A stretch of 64,000 nucleotides of DNA from Paenibacillus sp. J45TS6 (GCF_018403285.1 NZ_BOSJ01000008.1:62001-126000); one strand, 5' to 3'. Counted from the first letter of the stretch, positions 34,595-43,161 are shown. Numbers and translations: made by a program. Notes: a model not told the origin generated them from the letters alone.

Positions 34595-35485
34595 TTGTCT
34601 TTTTCCACATTTCCTTCACCTACTCCACTGACACCTGGTCAGGGAGGAAGTGCTCTGCTCCAATCTTTATTAGGCTCCATAAATATCGGGAGTTTAACGG
34701 CTACACCGGGTGCAACGCAGGCCGTTCCTGCAAATCTTCTAGGGTCACTGCCTTCCCCGCCATTCCAAGCTTTGCAGCATTATCAATTGTTAACTTCTAA
34801 TCCAGCGCAGGCCCAGACGCTTGTTGCACAATCTGGTCAGCAAATGGGCCCCGGCGGATCACCTTGGCAGATACCGGGTGGGGGTGGTTTTCCTGGCGGG
34901 TTCCCTGGTGGTGGACCGGGTGGTGGTCCCGGTGGTGGTCCCGGTGGCGGACCGGGCGGTGGACCAGGCGGTGGGCCGGGCGGTGGGCCGGGCGGTGGGC
35001 CGGGCGGTGGACCAGGCGGTGGGCCGGGCGGTGGGCCGGGCGGTGGACCAGGCGGTGGACCAGGCGGTGGGCCAGGCGGGTTCCCCGGATTTCCAGGCGG
35101 AGGCCCATTTGGCCCCTTAGGTCCGACACCAGGAATAGGCGGCCTTTTGGGTCCTGGCGGACTTTCAAATCCCGGCAGTATTCTCGGGAATATTTTGCCG
35201 GGTCTTGGTGGTCCCAGGGAGGAAGATAACGAGGTAGAACTTACCGAGTTGGACTCAGAATCTCAGCTCGCCGAATATCGAAGCGCACGATTCCCTTGGT
35301 CGCTCCCATTCTGTACAAATCGCTGGGCTGTCATCATTACAGGCCCTAACCCTTTTAACCTCACCATTCGTTTAGGCATTGTACTCTTCACTAATCCTGC
35401 GGTTACTGTGTTCCTGCAAACGCAGCCCAATCCGATCATTCAAGCGTTTCCTACATGGCAAATTTTATATATCCAGTGTTTCTAA
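34595..35485 (+). CDS. Secreted or surface-like GGGP-repeat protein of unknown function
   Basis: About 296 residues in three parts: a Ser/Thr/Pro-rich N-terminal region without a clear signal peptide (GGSALLQSLLGS, ALQHYQLLTSNPAQAQ), a collagen-like or glycine-rich tract with 14 consecutive GGGP units, and a C-terminal beta-rich domain (WAVIITGPNPFNLTIRLGIV, IQAFPTWQILYIQCF). I prefer TTG at 34595 because GGGAG lies nine bases before it, inside the upstream in-frame extension from an ATG at 34562. Glycine-rich proteins of this look occur on spore surfaces in Bacillales; that role is only a guess here. Confidence 0.65.
   Translation: MSFSTFPSPTPLTPGQGGSALLQSLLGSINIGSLTATPGATQAVPANLLGSLPSPPFQALQHYQLLTSNPAQAQTLVAQSGQQMGPGGSPWQIPGGGGFPGGFPGGGPGGGPGGGPGGGPGGGPGGGPGGGPGGGPGGGPGGGPGGGPGGGPGGGPGGGPGGFPGFPGGGPFGPLGPTPGIGGLLGPGGLSNPGSILGNILPGLGGPREEDNEVELTELDSESQLAEYRSARFPWSLPFCTNRWAVIITGPNPFNLTIRLGIVLFTNPAVTVFLQTQPNPIIQAFPTWQILYIQCF
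34907..35074 (+). repeat. 14 x 12-bp minisatellite encoding GGGP
   Basis: Fourteen in-frame GGN-GGN-GGN-CCN units with third-position drift at the ends and near identity in the centre, a sign of recent slippage or gene conversion. Very GC-rich against its neighbours. Confidence 0.95.
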
Positions 35486-35492
35486 TCATCAC

Positions 35493-35530
35493 AAAAAACC
35501 TTGCCTCCAAGACTGGAGACAAGGTTTTTT
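35493..35530. terminator. Bidirectional terminator
   Basis: AAAAAACCTTG.CTCCA/TGGAG.CAAGGTTTTTT stem with A-run and T-run on either side, serving both convergent genes. Confidence 0.92.
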
Positions 35531-35531
35531 C

Positions 35532-37238
35532 TTACTTCAATATGACTGTACTATATGCAGGAAGGCTTACTGTACCATCCTGGAAACTGGCTTGATCATC
35601 CGACTGATGCAATAGTGCAGAGAAATGAGGCTCTTTTTCAGACAAGCTTACTTCTTTCGCTTCACTAGATAAATTATGAACAACCAGTACTTGCTCACTT
35701 GCCGTTGCTCTTATATAAGAAAGAACTTGATCATCCTCTACAGAATAATTTTCTACAGCACCATCTCGCAACGCTGCTGTTCCTGTTCTCCACTCAATTA
35801 CATTTCGATACTGGGATAAAAGCGATGAAGGGTCTGTAAGCTGAGCTTCTACATTCACAGAATCATCATCCAGATTATGTTTTGCCGTCTCCCAAGTCGT
35901 TTGTCCCTTGCTGCCGTTACTGTTTTTACTCCACAGCATAGGCTCCCGGATTTCTTCATCCGGTTTTGAGCCCTTCATCCCAATCTCTTCCCCGTAATAA
36001 AGGAATGGATTACCCGGTAGCGTCAGCAGGATAGCTGCGGCCATACGTGCATGGTCTTTATTCCCGCTAAGCTGACTCATCACACGGTTCTGATCATGGT
36101 TGGCAAGGAAGATCGCATCCACAAATTGACCTTGTGATTTCTCGGCGAAAAGCTCATAGTTGCGGTTCCATTGAATCAAGAAACCGCCGTTTTGCTCACT
36201 GCTTACTGTGCGAATAATTTGATCGGCAAGTCCAAAGTTAAAACTGGAATCAAATGCATTTTCTAAATAAGGAGCAATAGATACCGGGGAATTCTCCCAT
36301 ACTTCCCCTACAATATAAGCATCTTCTTTCACTTCGTTCATCGCTGTTCGGAATTCCTGCCACCATGCTACATTTTTAGAAGTGGTTTCGGGACTGCGAT
36401 CACTCTGTAAATCCTCGTAGATGTGTTTTGCTGCATCCAGACGGAATCCATCAAAACCTTGTTCAAGCCAAAACTTTCCGATCTTCTTCATCTCTTCTCG
36501 CACGGCCTCCTGATCAAAGTTCAGATCCGGCATACCGCTCCAGAAGGTTCCAAGATAATGATTTCCATTCTTCTCATGCCATGCCGGGCCGCTGCCTGCA
36601 GCACTAAGTCCAGATGGATCTATATTCAGATCTTCTGCCCATTTATACCAAGCACGTTGTGTATTGTCTAAAGATGAAGCAGATTCCACAAACCAAGGAT
36701 GTTCTGTGCTCGTATGGTTAATGACCAGATCCATGATGACTTTCATCCCGCGCTTGTGTGCTTCTTCTAATAGATGCTGTAAATCTTCCATCGTTCCATA
36801 CTCAGGATTAACCTCGTAGTAGTCCGTGACATCATATCCGTGATAACTTGGTGACGGGTTAATGGGCATAAGCCATATTCCTTCTACTCCGAGATCGTCA
36901 CCTCCGGGTTTCCCATCATTTAAATAATCCAGCTTCTCTGTAACGCCATTTAAATCTCCAATGCCATCGCCATCTGAGTCATAAAAAGATCGAACAAAGA
37001 TTTCATAATATACCCGGCCTGGCTGTTCATCGATAACAGCGGCAGAATCAGAACCGTTAGAAGCAGGCGGATCCGCCTGCCCCTGTGTACGATCTGGTTC
37101 TTGCTGCTTCTGAGGATCGGTTCTGTCCCCATTCTCGTCTGCATCACTGCAGGCCACTGTAAGGCACAAGGAGCATATCAATATGCTAGCACCCATCCAT
37201 TTTTTCCAAGCGAACTTATCCTTAAGAATAGGTATCAC
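35532..37238 (-). CDS. Extracellular GH13 alpha-amylase lipoprotein
   Basis: A 568-residue lipoprotein enzyme: signal with lipobox LTVAC, a polar linker, then a GH13 barrel (YYEIFVRSFYDSDGDGIGD, MDLVINHTS, nucleophile D in GFRLDAAKH, acid/base E in VGEVWE, FLANHDQNR). The domain order resembles GH13_36-type maltodextrin-degrading enzymes. Tethered outside the membrane, it should make maltodextrins for the transporter encoded upstream. It overlaps the permease gene stop by four bases, so it is the fourth gene of the transport operon. Confidence 0.9.
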   Translation of the reverse strand: MIPILKDKFAWKKWMGASILICSLCLTVACSDADENGDRTDPQKQQEPDRTQGQADPPASNGSDSAAVIDEQPGRVYYEIFVRSFYDSDGDGIGDLNGVTEKLDYLNDGKPGGDDLGVEGIWLMPINPSPSYHGYDVTDYYEVNPEYGTMEDLQHLLEEAHKRGMKVIMDLVINHTSTEHPWFVESASSLDNTQRAWYKWAEDLNIDPSGLSAAGSGPAWHEKNGNHYLGTFWSGMPDLNFDQEAVREEMKKIGKFWLEQGFDGFRLDAAKHIYEDLQSDRSPETTSKNVAWWQEFRTAMNEVKEDAYIVGEVWENSPVSIAPYLENAFDSSFNFGLADQIIRTVSSEQNGGFLIQWNRNYELFAEKSQGQFVDAIFLANHDQNRVMSQLSGNKDHARMAAAILLTLPGNPFLYYGEEIGMKGSKPDEEIREPMLWSKNSNGSKGQTTWETAKHNLDDDSVNVEAQLTDPSSLLSQYRNVIEWRTGTAALRDGAVENYSVEDDQVLSYIRATASEQVLVVHNLSSEAKEVSLSEKEPHFSALLHQSDDQASFQDGTVSLPAYSTVILK

Positions 37239-38077
37239 CCTTTCGTTGCGCCTGCTGTCAGCCCATCAACGAGGAAGCGCTGCAAGAACATATAGAGAAG
37301 TGTGATGGGTACGGCTACGAGAACGGAACCCGCAGCAAACAAAGTGAATTCCGTACTGGAATAACTGTTTACGAGTTCATAAAGTCCAACAGCAAGTGTC
37401 CAATTTTCGCGTGACCGAAGAATTAGCCTTGCAAAGATAAAGTCAACCCACGCACCGCTGAAAGTCATGAGTGAGATATACGTAATAATGGGTCTCGAGA
37501 GCGGCAGAATAATACTAACAAAGATTCGCATATGACTTGCTCCGTCGAGTAAAGCCGACTCTTCGAGCGCTCTGGGAATGGTATCAAAGAATCCTTTGGC
37601 TACGAACATTCCGAGTGCCGCACCGGATGTGTATACCAGGATCAGCGCGAGCGGCGAATCAAGCAGGTTCATCTGCAGCAACATAACGTATACGGCGATC
37701 ATGCTCATAAATCCAGGGAACATACCTAGAATAAGAATGACGGACATCGCTGTTTTACGTCCCTTAAAACGGAAACGAGACATCGCATATGCCGTGAGCA
37801 CTTGAATGATCGTTCCGAGTATCATACTTGTGACTGCAATCTTCAGTGTGTTTCCGTACCACTTCAAGAAAGGAATATCCTTGTCCGCCTGAGGCTTAAA
37901 GAGATCTACATAATGCTGTATAGTGAATTTTTCAGGAATAATGGTCTCACTATACAATGAGTCCCCTACCTTAAAGGAAGACATCACAATCCACAAAGCG
38001 GGATAGATACATACAATCGCTATGAGTATCAGCAAAATATAGCTGAAAGTAAGCTTAATTCTCTTTTTTCTTTTCAT
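37235..38077 (-). CDS. Maltodextrin ABC transporter permease, MalG/MdxG type
   Basis: A 280-residue permease with six membrane segments and the EAA loop EESALLDGASHMRIFVSIILP. The YVMLLQMNLLDSPLALILVY and FFDTIPRALEESA stretches match sugar permeases of the MalG class. It overlaps both neighbours by four bases (ATGA-type), so translation is coupled from malF-like gene to amylase gene. Confidence 0.92.
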   Translation of the reverse strand: MKRKKRIKLTFSYILLILIAIVCIYPALWIVMSSFKVGDSLYSETIIPEKFTIQHYVDLFKPQADKDIPFLKWYGNTLKIAVTSMILGTIIQVLTAYAMSRFRFKGRKTAMSVILILGMFPGFMSMIAVYVMLLQMNLLDSPLALILVYTSGAALGMFVAKGFFDTIPRALEESALLDGASHMRIFVSIILPLSRPIITYISLMTFSGAWVDFIFARLILRSRENWTLAVGLYELVNSYSSTEFTLFAAGSVLVAVPITLLYMFLQRFLVDGLTAGATKG

Positions 38078-39441
38078 TGAATCATATCCTCCTCTTTAAA
38101 CGAACGGCTTCTACGATAGTTGTAGATTGAGAACGAGGCAATGATTAAGAAAATAAGAATTCCGATCGCAGAGGCAAAGTTATATCTTTGATTATCCAGC
38201 GTCAGTTTGTACAGCCAAGTAACGAGCAAATCCGTACTTCCGGCAAACGCATAATCCCCATTCGCAGGAGCACCGCCTGTTAATAGGAAGATCACGTTAA
38301 AGTTATTGATATTCCCAGCAAACTGCATAATCAGAATGGGTGCGGTCTGGAACAGAACGAATGGCATCGTGATGTTGCGGAATTTTTGGAATCCAGAAGC
38401 CCCGTCTACTTCAGCAGCTTCATATAAATCTTTTGGAATGGCCGTTAATACCCCGAGCACTAGAATCATAGATACTGGAATCCCGATCCACATGTTGACG
38501 AGAATGACAGTCACCTTCGCCATAAACGGATCATTAAGCCATGGAACCTGCCCTAGCCCCAGCATACCGAGATACTGATTAATGGGCCCAAACTGGGAAT
38601 TCAGAATATTTTTCATGATAAGCAAAGAGATGAATTGCGGAATTGCATAAGGAAGTATAAAGATCGTACGCCACATCGTCTTAAAGCGAATACCATGCTG
38701 CTGAATCAGGAGCGCGACGAGTATACCGCCAAAATAAGTAGTCACTGTAGCTACGACAGCCCATATAATAGTCCAGGTCAAAACACCATAGAACGTTTTA
38801 CTCCAGGCTTTCAGGGTAAAGAGGCTTTTGAATGTCTCAAATCCAACCCAGTCTACCAGGTTCTTTGGCGGAATATGATCCGGCGCAGAGTAATTGGTAA
38901 AGGCCATGAGAATCATGAACATAATCGGAAGAATCGTGAAAAATAATACGCCGATCGTTGGTAGGGAAAGCAGTAGATAAGGAAAACCTTTATCAAGAAG
39001 ATGCTTAGTGGTATCCCGGAAAGAAGGTACTTCTTTCCCTTCATCCCGAAGCTGACCGATTACCCGAGCATCCCGGATGTTACCAATATAGAATAATACG
39101 AACAGCACGATATAGATCAACGCAGCAAGTCCGTAAATCATCATAAAAATAGAGTGGTCCCCAGGGACGTTCTGATAGAGTCTGCCTACCTTCTCCATTC
39201 GAGAAGGGGTATCACCCAGTGTTATGAGTCCCCATAGGTTCGCTCCAAACTGTGCAATGATGAGATAAATACTAATGACCTCAGCAAGCATGAAAATGGC
39301 ACCTTTCACCCACTGACGGTGATAAAATTGTCCAAGTCCCATAAACAATGCTGAAAGTATGGTCCCGTTACGGGCATGGCTAGCTCCGGCGGATTGCGGT
39401 TTGCCGGTTGACATCATGGTGGGGGATTGTCCTTTACTCAT
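38074..39441 (-). CDS. Maltodextrin ABC transporter permease, MalF/MdxF type
   Basis: A 455-residue permease, longer than usual because of an N-terminal region with three extra hydrophobic segments and a cytoplasmic loop, as in MdxF of Bacillus. The conserved core has the EAA loop YEAAEVDGASGFQKFRNITMP and WRTIFILPYAIPQFISLL. The ATG at 39441 is favoured over an upstream ATG at 39540 because GGGA lies seven bases before it and the extra residues cross the intergenic hairpin at 39479-39519. Confidence 0.9.
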   Translation of the reverse strand: MSKGQSPTMMSTGKPQSAGASHARNGTILSALFMGLGQFYHRQWVKGAIFMLAEVISIYLIIAQFGANLWGLITLGDTPSRMEKVGRLYQNVPGDHSIFMMIYGLAALIYIVLFVLFYIGNIRDARVIGQLRDEGKEVPSFRDTTKHLLDKGFPYLLLSLPTIGVLFFTILPIMFMILMAFTNYSAPDHIPPKNLVDWVGFETFKSLFTLKAWSKTFYGVLTWTIIWAVVATVTTYFGGILVALLIQQHGIRFKTMWRTIFILPYAIPQFISLLIMKNILNSQFGPINQYLGMLGLGQVPWLNDPFMAKVTVILVNMWIGIPVSMILVLGVLTAIPKDLYEAAEVDGASGFQKFRNITMPFVLFQTAPILIMQFAGNINNFNVIFLLTGGAPANGDYAFAGSTDLLVTWLYKLTLDNQRYNFASAIGILIFLIIASFSIYNYRRSRSFKEEDMIQ

Positions 39442-39478
39442 CGTATGTTCCCAGCCCTTCCTTCCGCAAAATGGTGAT

Positions 39479-39519
39479 GAACCACCTACGGAGAAATCAA
39501 GTCCCGTCGGTGGCTTCTT
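39479..39519 (-). repeat. Hairpin between the binding-protein and MalF-like genes
   Basis: GAACCACC.ACGG paired with CCGT.GGTGG.TTC between the first and second operon genes. In the transcribed minus strand no T-run follows, so it may protect the upstream binding-protein mRNA or partly reduce read-through. Confidence 0.6.
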
Positions 39520-39573
39520 TTTATCTGCTATTTGAATCAATTCAACTCATTAGAACGATAAATTTGTAACTTC

Positions 39574-40878
39574 TTAAGATCCGGTCTGAATGTTACTCTT
39601 CATTTGTTCTACAACGTTATCCATCACGGCTTTAGGGTCCTTACCGTTATTCCACAAGTCGGACAGAGCGGCTTCCATTGGAGACCATAACTGAGCCATT
39701 GCAGGAATAGAAGGCATCGGAATCGAGTTCTCAAATTGGGCAAGGAAGGCCGAAGCGATCTCATCGTTTTTCACAACTTCACTAGCCGCTGCTTCTGTAT
39801 TCGACGGAAGTGCCCCTGTCATTTCAAAGTTTTTCATTTGGTTTTCTGTATTGGTAATAAAATCAGCAAACAGTTTTGCTGCATTAGGATACTTTGTATA
39901 CGCATTTACAAAATAGCTCTTCACACCAGAGAAAGGTTTCATGGGATCGCCATTGGGAAGAGCAGGATATACCCCTACACCCAGATTCGTAACGCCTTCT
40001 TTCAGAGAACCTACATCCCAAGGACCGCTGATATTCATGGCGAGTTTACCTGAAGTAAATAAGGATTTACGAATATCCCCATTAATATCGGAGGATTTAA
40101 GTGGCATGAGCTCTTTTAGTGACTGAAGAAAGGTAGCTGCTTCTACGCCTTGTTCACTATTCAGTCCGATATCGGTTGGATCCGTACCATCATTACCGAA
40201 GACATAAGCACCGTATCCCCCGAAGAAAGGATAAGAACTATAACCGTTCCCTACATCCCACATAATGGCGAACTTATTGGCTTTTGTATCGTTAAAGGTA
40301 GCTGCAAACTCCTTAATTCCATCCCAATTGGCGGGAACTGCGTCGATCAGATCCTTATTGTAAAATACAGCCGTTGTCTCTACAGACTTCGGATATCCAT
40401 ATAGAATATCTTCATAAGTTAAAGCATTTACAGCGATCTCGCTGTTTCTTGCTCGAATATCTTCTTCAAACCAGTCATTCGGCATAATAACACCCGCGGT
40501 TACTCCTTGCCCTATCTGATCATGTACACCCGCAAATATGTCAGCACCAACACCAGCAGGTCCATCCGTAACCATTTGTGTCATCGCTTTATCTGCACCA
40601 AGCTCCGTGTAAGATACTTTGACTCCGTACTTTTCTTCAAAAGCAGCGGCTGCCTGTTCTACAAAACCTTTCTGATCTCCGCCGTCCCAGATCGTAAGCA
40701 TGGCTCCTTCTTCCGGTGTAAGTTCTTCGACTTCAGCAGGTGGTGCTTCGTTATCCGGGGGAGTTCCTGTATCTACTGTATTGGTGGAATTACCGTTACC
40801 TCCACTACCGCATGCTGCAAGCAAAACCGTCATTGCAAGTGAGAGTGACATGAAGCTGAATTTTTTCCCTTTTTTCAT
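39574..40878 (-). CDS. Maltodextrin-binding lipoprotein, MalE/MdxE type
   Basis: A 434-residue solute-binding lipoprotein: lipobox LLAACGSGG, a flexible Pro/Asn-rich linker, then the MalE fold (MLTIWDGGDQKGFVEQAA, YGYPKSVETTAVFYNKDL, MNISGPWDVGSL, VKSYFVNAYTKYPNAAKLF). It captures maltose or maltodextrins for the two permeases downstream. The ATPase component is not in this operon; a shared MsmX-like ATPase elsewhere is expected from B. subtilis. Divergent from the MalR-like regulator across 580 bases carrying several LacI-type sites. Confidence 0.93.
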   Translation of the reverse strand: MKKGKKFSFMSLSLAMTVLLAACGSGGNGNSTNTVDTGTPPDNEAPPAEVEELTPEEGAMLTIWDGGDQKGFVEQAAAAFEEKYGVKVSYTELGADKAMTQMVTDGPAGVGADIFAGVHDQIGQGVTAGVIMPNDWFEEDIRARNSEIAVNALTYEDILYGYPKSVETTAVFYNKDLIDAVPANWDGIKEFAATFNDTKANKFAIMWDVGNGYSSYPFFGGYGAYVFGNDGTDPTDIGLNSEQGVEAATFLQSLKELMPLKSSDINGDIRKSLFTSGKLAMNISGPWDVGSLKEGVTNLGVGVYPALPNGDPMKPFSGVKSYFVNAYTKYPNAAKLFADFITNTENQMKNFEMTGALPSNTEAAASEVVKNDEIASAFLAQFENSIPMPSIPAMAQLWSPMEAALSDLWNNGKDPKAVMDNVVEQMKSNIQTGS

Positions 40879-41036
40879 TTGAAATCATCCCTTCCCCTTT
40901 TTTTGCTGCGCATACACCCTCTTTCGTCACTGTATGAACACAGCAACAAAAGACCACTGAACTTGTTCGAATCCGGCAGAGATTCTCTGTTTCTTCACTG
41001 CCTTTCAGAAATCAGAATCAACGATGTTCTCCGTTG

Positions 41037-41050
41037 TGCAAACGTTTGTC
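41037..41050. promoter_or_regulatory. LacI-type operator 1 (maltodextrin operon side)
   Basis: Perfect palindrome CAAACGTTTG (41039-41048), about 160 bases upstream of the binding-protein gene. Candidate MalR or CcpA site. Confidence 0.6.
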
Positions 41051-41125
41051 TTGATTCGTAAATTTCTGCTTTCATCGGCTAAGTCATCAGCGTATGTATT
41101 CTAAATTCATGTAAATATTGGTAGG

Positions 41126-41136
41126 TAAGCGCTTTA
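41126..41136. promoter_or_regulatory. Candidate CcpA (cre-like) site
   Basis: TAAGCGCTTTA, containing the AAGCGCTT core common in cre sites, in the divergent maltodextrin control region. Weakly supported. Confidence 0.4.
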
Positions 41137-41171
41137 TTATCAAATTAATCATAACCGACAAAACCATTTTG

Positions 41172-41185
41172 TTAAAACGTTTGCA
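41172..41185. promoter_or_regulatory. LacI-type operator 2
   Basis: TTAAAACGTTTGCA with an AAACGTTT core, 135 bases from operator 1. Confidence 0.5.
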
Positions 41186-41427
41186 TAGATCAAATTCGTC
41201 CATATTACGCCATATTCCTGAATTAATCCATTATTTGCTTTGATTTACAATGTCTGTCGTTTATTTTCTCGGGTTTATCATTGAAATATGGATAAGACCT
41301 GATTTTTCTTGCTGAAAAACCCTAAAAATAATTTAGTTTTCTGTTAAAACCATGCCATAATGGCTATAAACTCAAAAAAATCTCCATTTACAAACAGGTA
41401 AATAATGGATTAACATATCGATACAAC

Positions 41428-41442
41428 GCAAACGGTTTCATT
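41428..41442. promoter_or_regulatory. LacI-type operator 3, ahead of the MalR-like gene
   Basis: GCAAACGGTTTCATT, 17 bases before the GTG start. Its reverse complement shares AATGAAACCGTTT with the site ahead of the GH13 gene at 10126-10138. Suggests autoregulation and a two-locus regulon. Confidence 0.65.
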
Positions 41443-41458
41443 AAGGGAGTGAAAGTAA

Positions 41459-42487
41459 GTGGCGGTAACGATCAAAGACGTAGCAAAACTGGCGGGTGTA
41501 TCTCCTTCCACTGTATCCCGTGTACTTTCCGGCCACCCTCGTATCAGTCAGAAAACAGCTAGTAAAGTACGCGATATTATGCAGGAACTAGGCTACCATC
41601 CGAATATTATGGCAAAAAGTCTTGTATCCAAAACAACCAAGAGTATTGGGGTGATCTTGCCCAAACCGGCAGAAGAGCTATTCCTCAATACCTTTTTTAT
41701 GGAACTCATCCGTGGAATTGTCACCCAGGCGAATCGATCAGGGTATGATATTGTCATCAGTTCAGGTGCGAATGAACAGGAAGAAGTCGAAGCTGTCCAA
41801 AGGCTGGTATATGGCGGGCGTGTAGATGGAGCGATCTTGCTCTATTCCAGGCAAAATGACCCTGTTGTCGAATTTTTGTATCAAGAGAATTTTCCTTTTG
41901 TACTGGTTGGAAGAACGGAACAATATCCCGATCTTCTATCTGTCGATACGGATAATATACAAGCAGCCTATGATGCTACGCGTCATCTGATTTCGTTCGG
42001 GCATGAACGGATCGGTTTTGTGAGCGGTCCAAAAAACTTAATGGTATCGAAAGACCGATTAAACGGCTATCATCTAGCCATGAAAGAAGCAGGCCTAGCG
42101 GTTAAAGCAGATTGGATTGTGGAAGATGATTTCTTGCAGGAGAGCGGATACCGAGCCATGTCATTCTTTATGAATTTACCCGAACGCCCCACCGCGCTTG
42201 TTGTCATTGATGATGTAGTCAGCTTTGGAGTTCTTCGCGGTCTGAACGAGCTTGGATTCAAGGTCCCTTCTGATCTATGTATTGTCAGCTTTAATAACAA
42301 TCCCTTGTCAGAATTGTATAGCCCACCGCTAAGCAGTGTAGATATTGGTATCTATCATTTAGGATATGTTGCTTCACAAGCACTCATTCAGGCCATACAA
42401 GATGAGGATAAGTCCTTGTTCAGTAAACGTCATATCATTCCTCATCGGCTAATGGTGAGAGAATCGTCCATGCACCATCTCTCTTAA
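41459..42487 (+). CDS. LacI-family regulator of maltodextrin use (MalR-like)
   Basis: A 342-residue repressor: HTH TIKDVAKLAGVSPSTVSRVLS, hinge IMAKSLVSKTTKSIGV, and effector domain with VDGAILLYSRQND, LVGRTEQYPDLLSVDTDN, ALVVIDDVVSFGVLR, CIVSFNNNPLSE. GTG at 41459 follows GGGAG by nine bases. Divergent from the maltodextrin operon. It probably releases DNA upon maltose or maltodextrin binding. It may also control the neopullulanase-type gene at 10.2 kb through an identical operator core. Confidence 0.9.
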   Translation: MAVTIKDVAKLAGVSPSTVSRVLSGHPRISQKTASKVRDIMQELGYHPNIMAKSLVSKTTKSIGVILPKPAEELFLNTFFMELIRGIVTQANRSGYDIVISSGANEQEEVEAVQRLVYGGRVDGAILLYSRQNDPVVEFLYQENFPFVLVGRTEQYPDLLSVDTDNIQAAYDATRHLISFGHERIGFVSGPKNLMVSKDRLNGYHLAMKEAGLAVKADWIVEDDFLQESGYRAMSFFMNLPERPTALVVIDDVVSFGVLRGLNELGFKVPSDLCIVSFNNNPLSELYSPPLSSVDIGIYHLGYVASQALIQAIQDEDKSLFSKRHIIPHRLMVRESSMHHLS

Positions 42488-42541
42488 GCGGACAGTATAA
42501 TTTCTTTTCTACTAATCACCTATTCATAAAAAAACAGCACA

Positions 42542-42580
42542 GTACCCGCGGTCTTCATAGACAGCGGGTACCTTCGTTTT
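42542..42580. terminator. Bidirectional terminator between the MalR-like gene and the split sigma genes
   Basis: GTACCCGC/GCGGGTAC arms; T-run to the right on plus and an A-run to the left (seven T on minus). Confidence 0.85.
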
Positions 42581-42829
42581 CTACTCTTCCTCATCTGACG
42601 ACCCCTTCTGATCGAGCACTTTGTTCTTAATCAGTGTGATAAATTCAAGCTTCATACTCTGCAGCGCATCTTCTTCAGGCATGGGAATATATTTGCTTAG
42701 CAGCCGCATATCAGATTCAAACATATCGAGCAGCTTTTCCATTGCGGCCGTATCCCCTTGCTGCACATCATAAACAAGTCTCAAGAACTCATTCTCTCCG
42801 ATAGACTCTGGATTGTTTTTCTTCTCCAT
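42581..42829 (-). CDS. Small sigma region-2-like protein (RsoA-like half of a split sigma factor)
   Basis: An 82-residue protein with FLRLVYDVQQGDTAAMEKLLDMF and a following helix, RLLSKYIPMPEEDALQSMKLEF, which resembles the start of sigma-70 region 1.2/2.1 (the QQGD...A...L pattern). It overlaps the preceding region-4-like gene by 49 bases. In B. subtilis the pair SigO and RsoA make one sigma activity from two proteins; this pair looks analogous. HTH_16-type mobile-element regulators are an alternative. Acidic C-terminus (SSDEEE). Confidence 0.6.
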   Translation of the reverse strand: MEKKNNPESIGENEFLRLVYDVQQGDTAAMEKLLDMFESDMRLLSKYIPMPEEDALQSMKLEFITLIKNKVLDQKGSSDEEE

Positions 42830-43119
42830 TTGTTCACCGCCTGCTGACTAATATTCAGTTCTTTTGCAATCTCTGCCTCACTTTGATCTTCCAAATAAAA
42901 TAAACGAATGACTTTTTGTCCCGTAACCGAGGGAATCAGTCCGAGAATATACTCAATGAACAGTTTTGATTCGATCTCTTGCTCAGGAGATAAATTCGAG
43001 ATTAATAGCAGCTCTGTTTTGAGTGGAAGCTCTCTTTGACGTTCGGCACGGACACGATACTGAAGACGCCACGCAATTCGTTTGAGTTCTTTTTGATAAT
43101 AGTGGACGGAACTACTCAT
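42781..43119 (-). CDS. Sigma-70 region-4-like protein (SigO-like half of a split sigma factor)
   Basis: A 112-residue protein. Residues about 65-110 form a sigma region 4: VTGQKVIRLFYLEDQSEAEIAKELNISQQAVNKWRRK, read across the two helices of the HTH, where position and sequence match sigma factor recognition helices. The N-terminal 50 residues are basic and helical but contain no region 2. It therefore needs a partner, probably the overlapping downstream gene. ATG at 43119 follows AGAGGTG by six bases. A LexA-like palindrome lies 29 bases upstream. Confidence 0.7.
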   Translation of the reverse strand: MSSSVHYYQKELKRIAWRLQYRVRAERQRELPLKTELLLISNLSPEQEIESKLFIEYILGLIPSVTGQKVIRLFYLEDQSEAEIAKELNISQQAVNKWRRKTIQSLSERMSS

Positions 43120-43147
43120 AACTAACACCTCTTTTTTTCTAATTATA

Positions 43148-43161
43148 GGAACATTTGTTCC
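43148..43161. promoter_or_regulatory. LexA/DinR-box-like palindrome ahead of the split sigma genes
   Basis: GGAACATTTGTTCC. On the minus strand GGAACAAATGTTCC matches the Bacillus DinR consensus CGAACRNRYGTTYC at all but the first base. It abuts a TATAAT (minus strand, about 43142-43147), a repression position. Confidence 0.5.

Noticed and set aside
34907-35074. CRISPR-like tandem repeat
   Set aside because: Units are adjacent 12-mers without spacers and encode GGGP in frame.
34797-35229. Alternative frames through the GGGP tract (both strands)
   Set aside because: Repetitive DNA without stops gives long frames with biased Trp/Arg or His/Arg content; none has a ribosome binding site.
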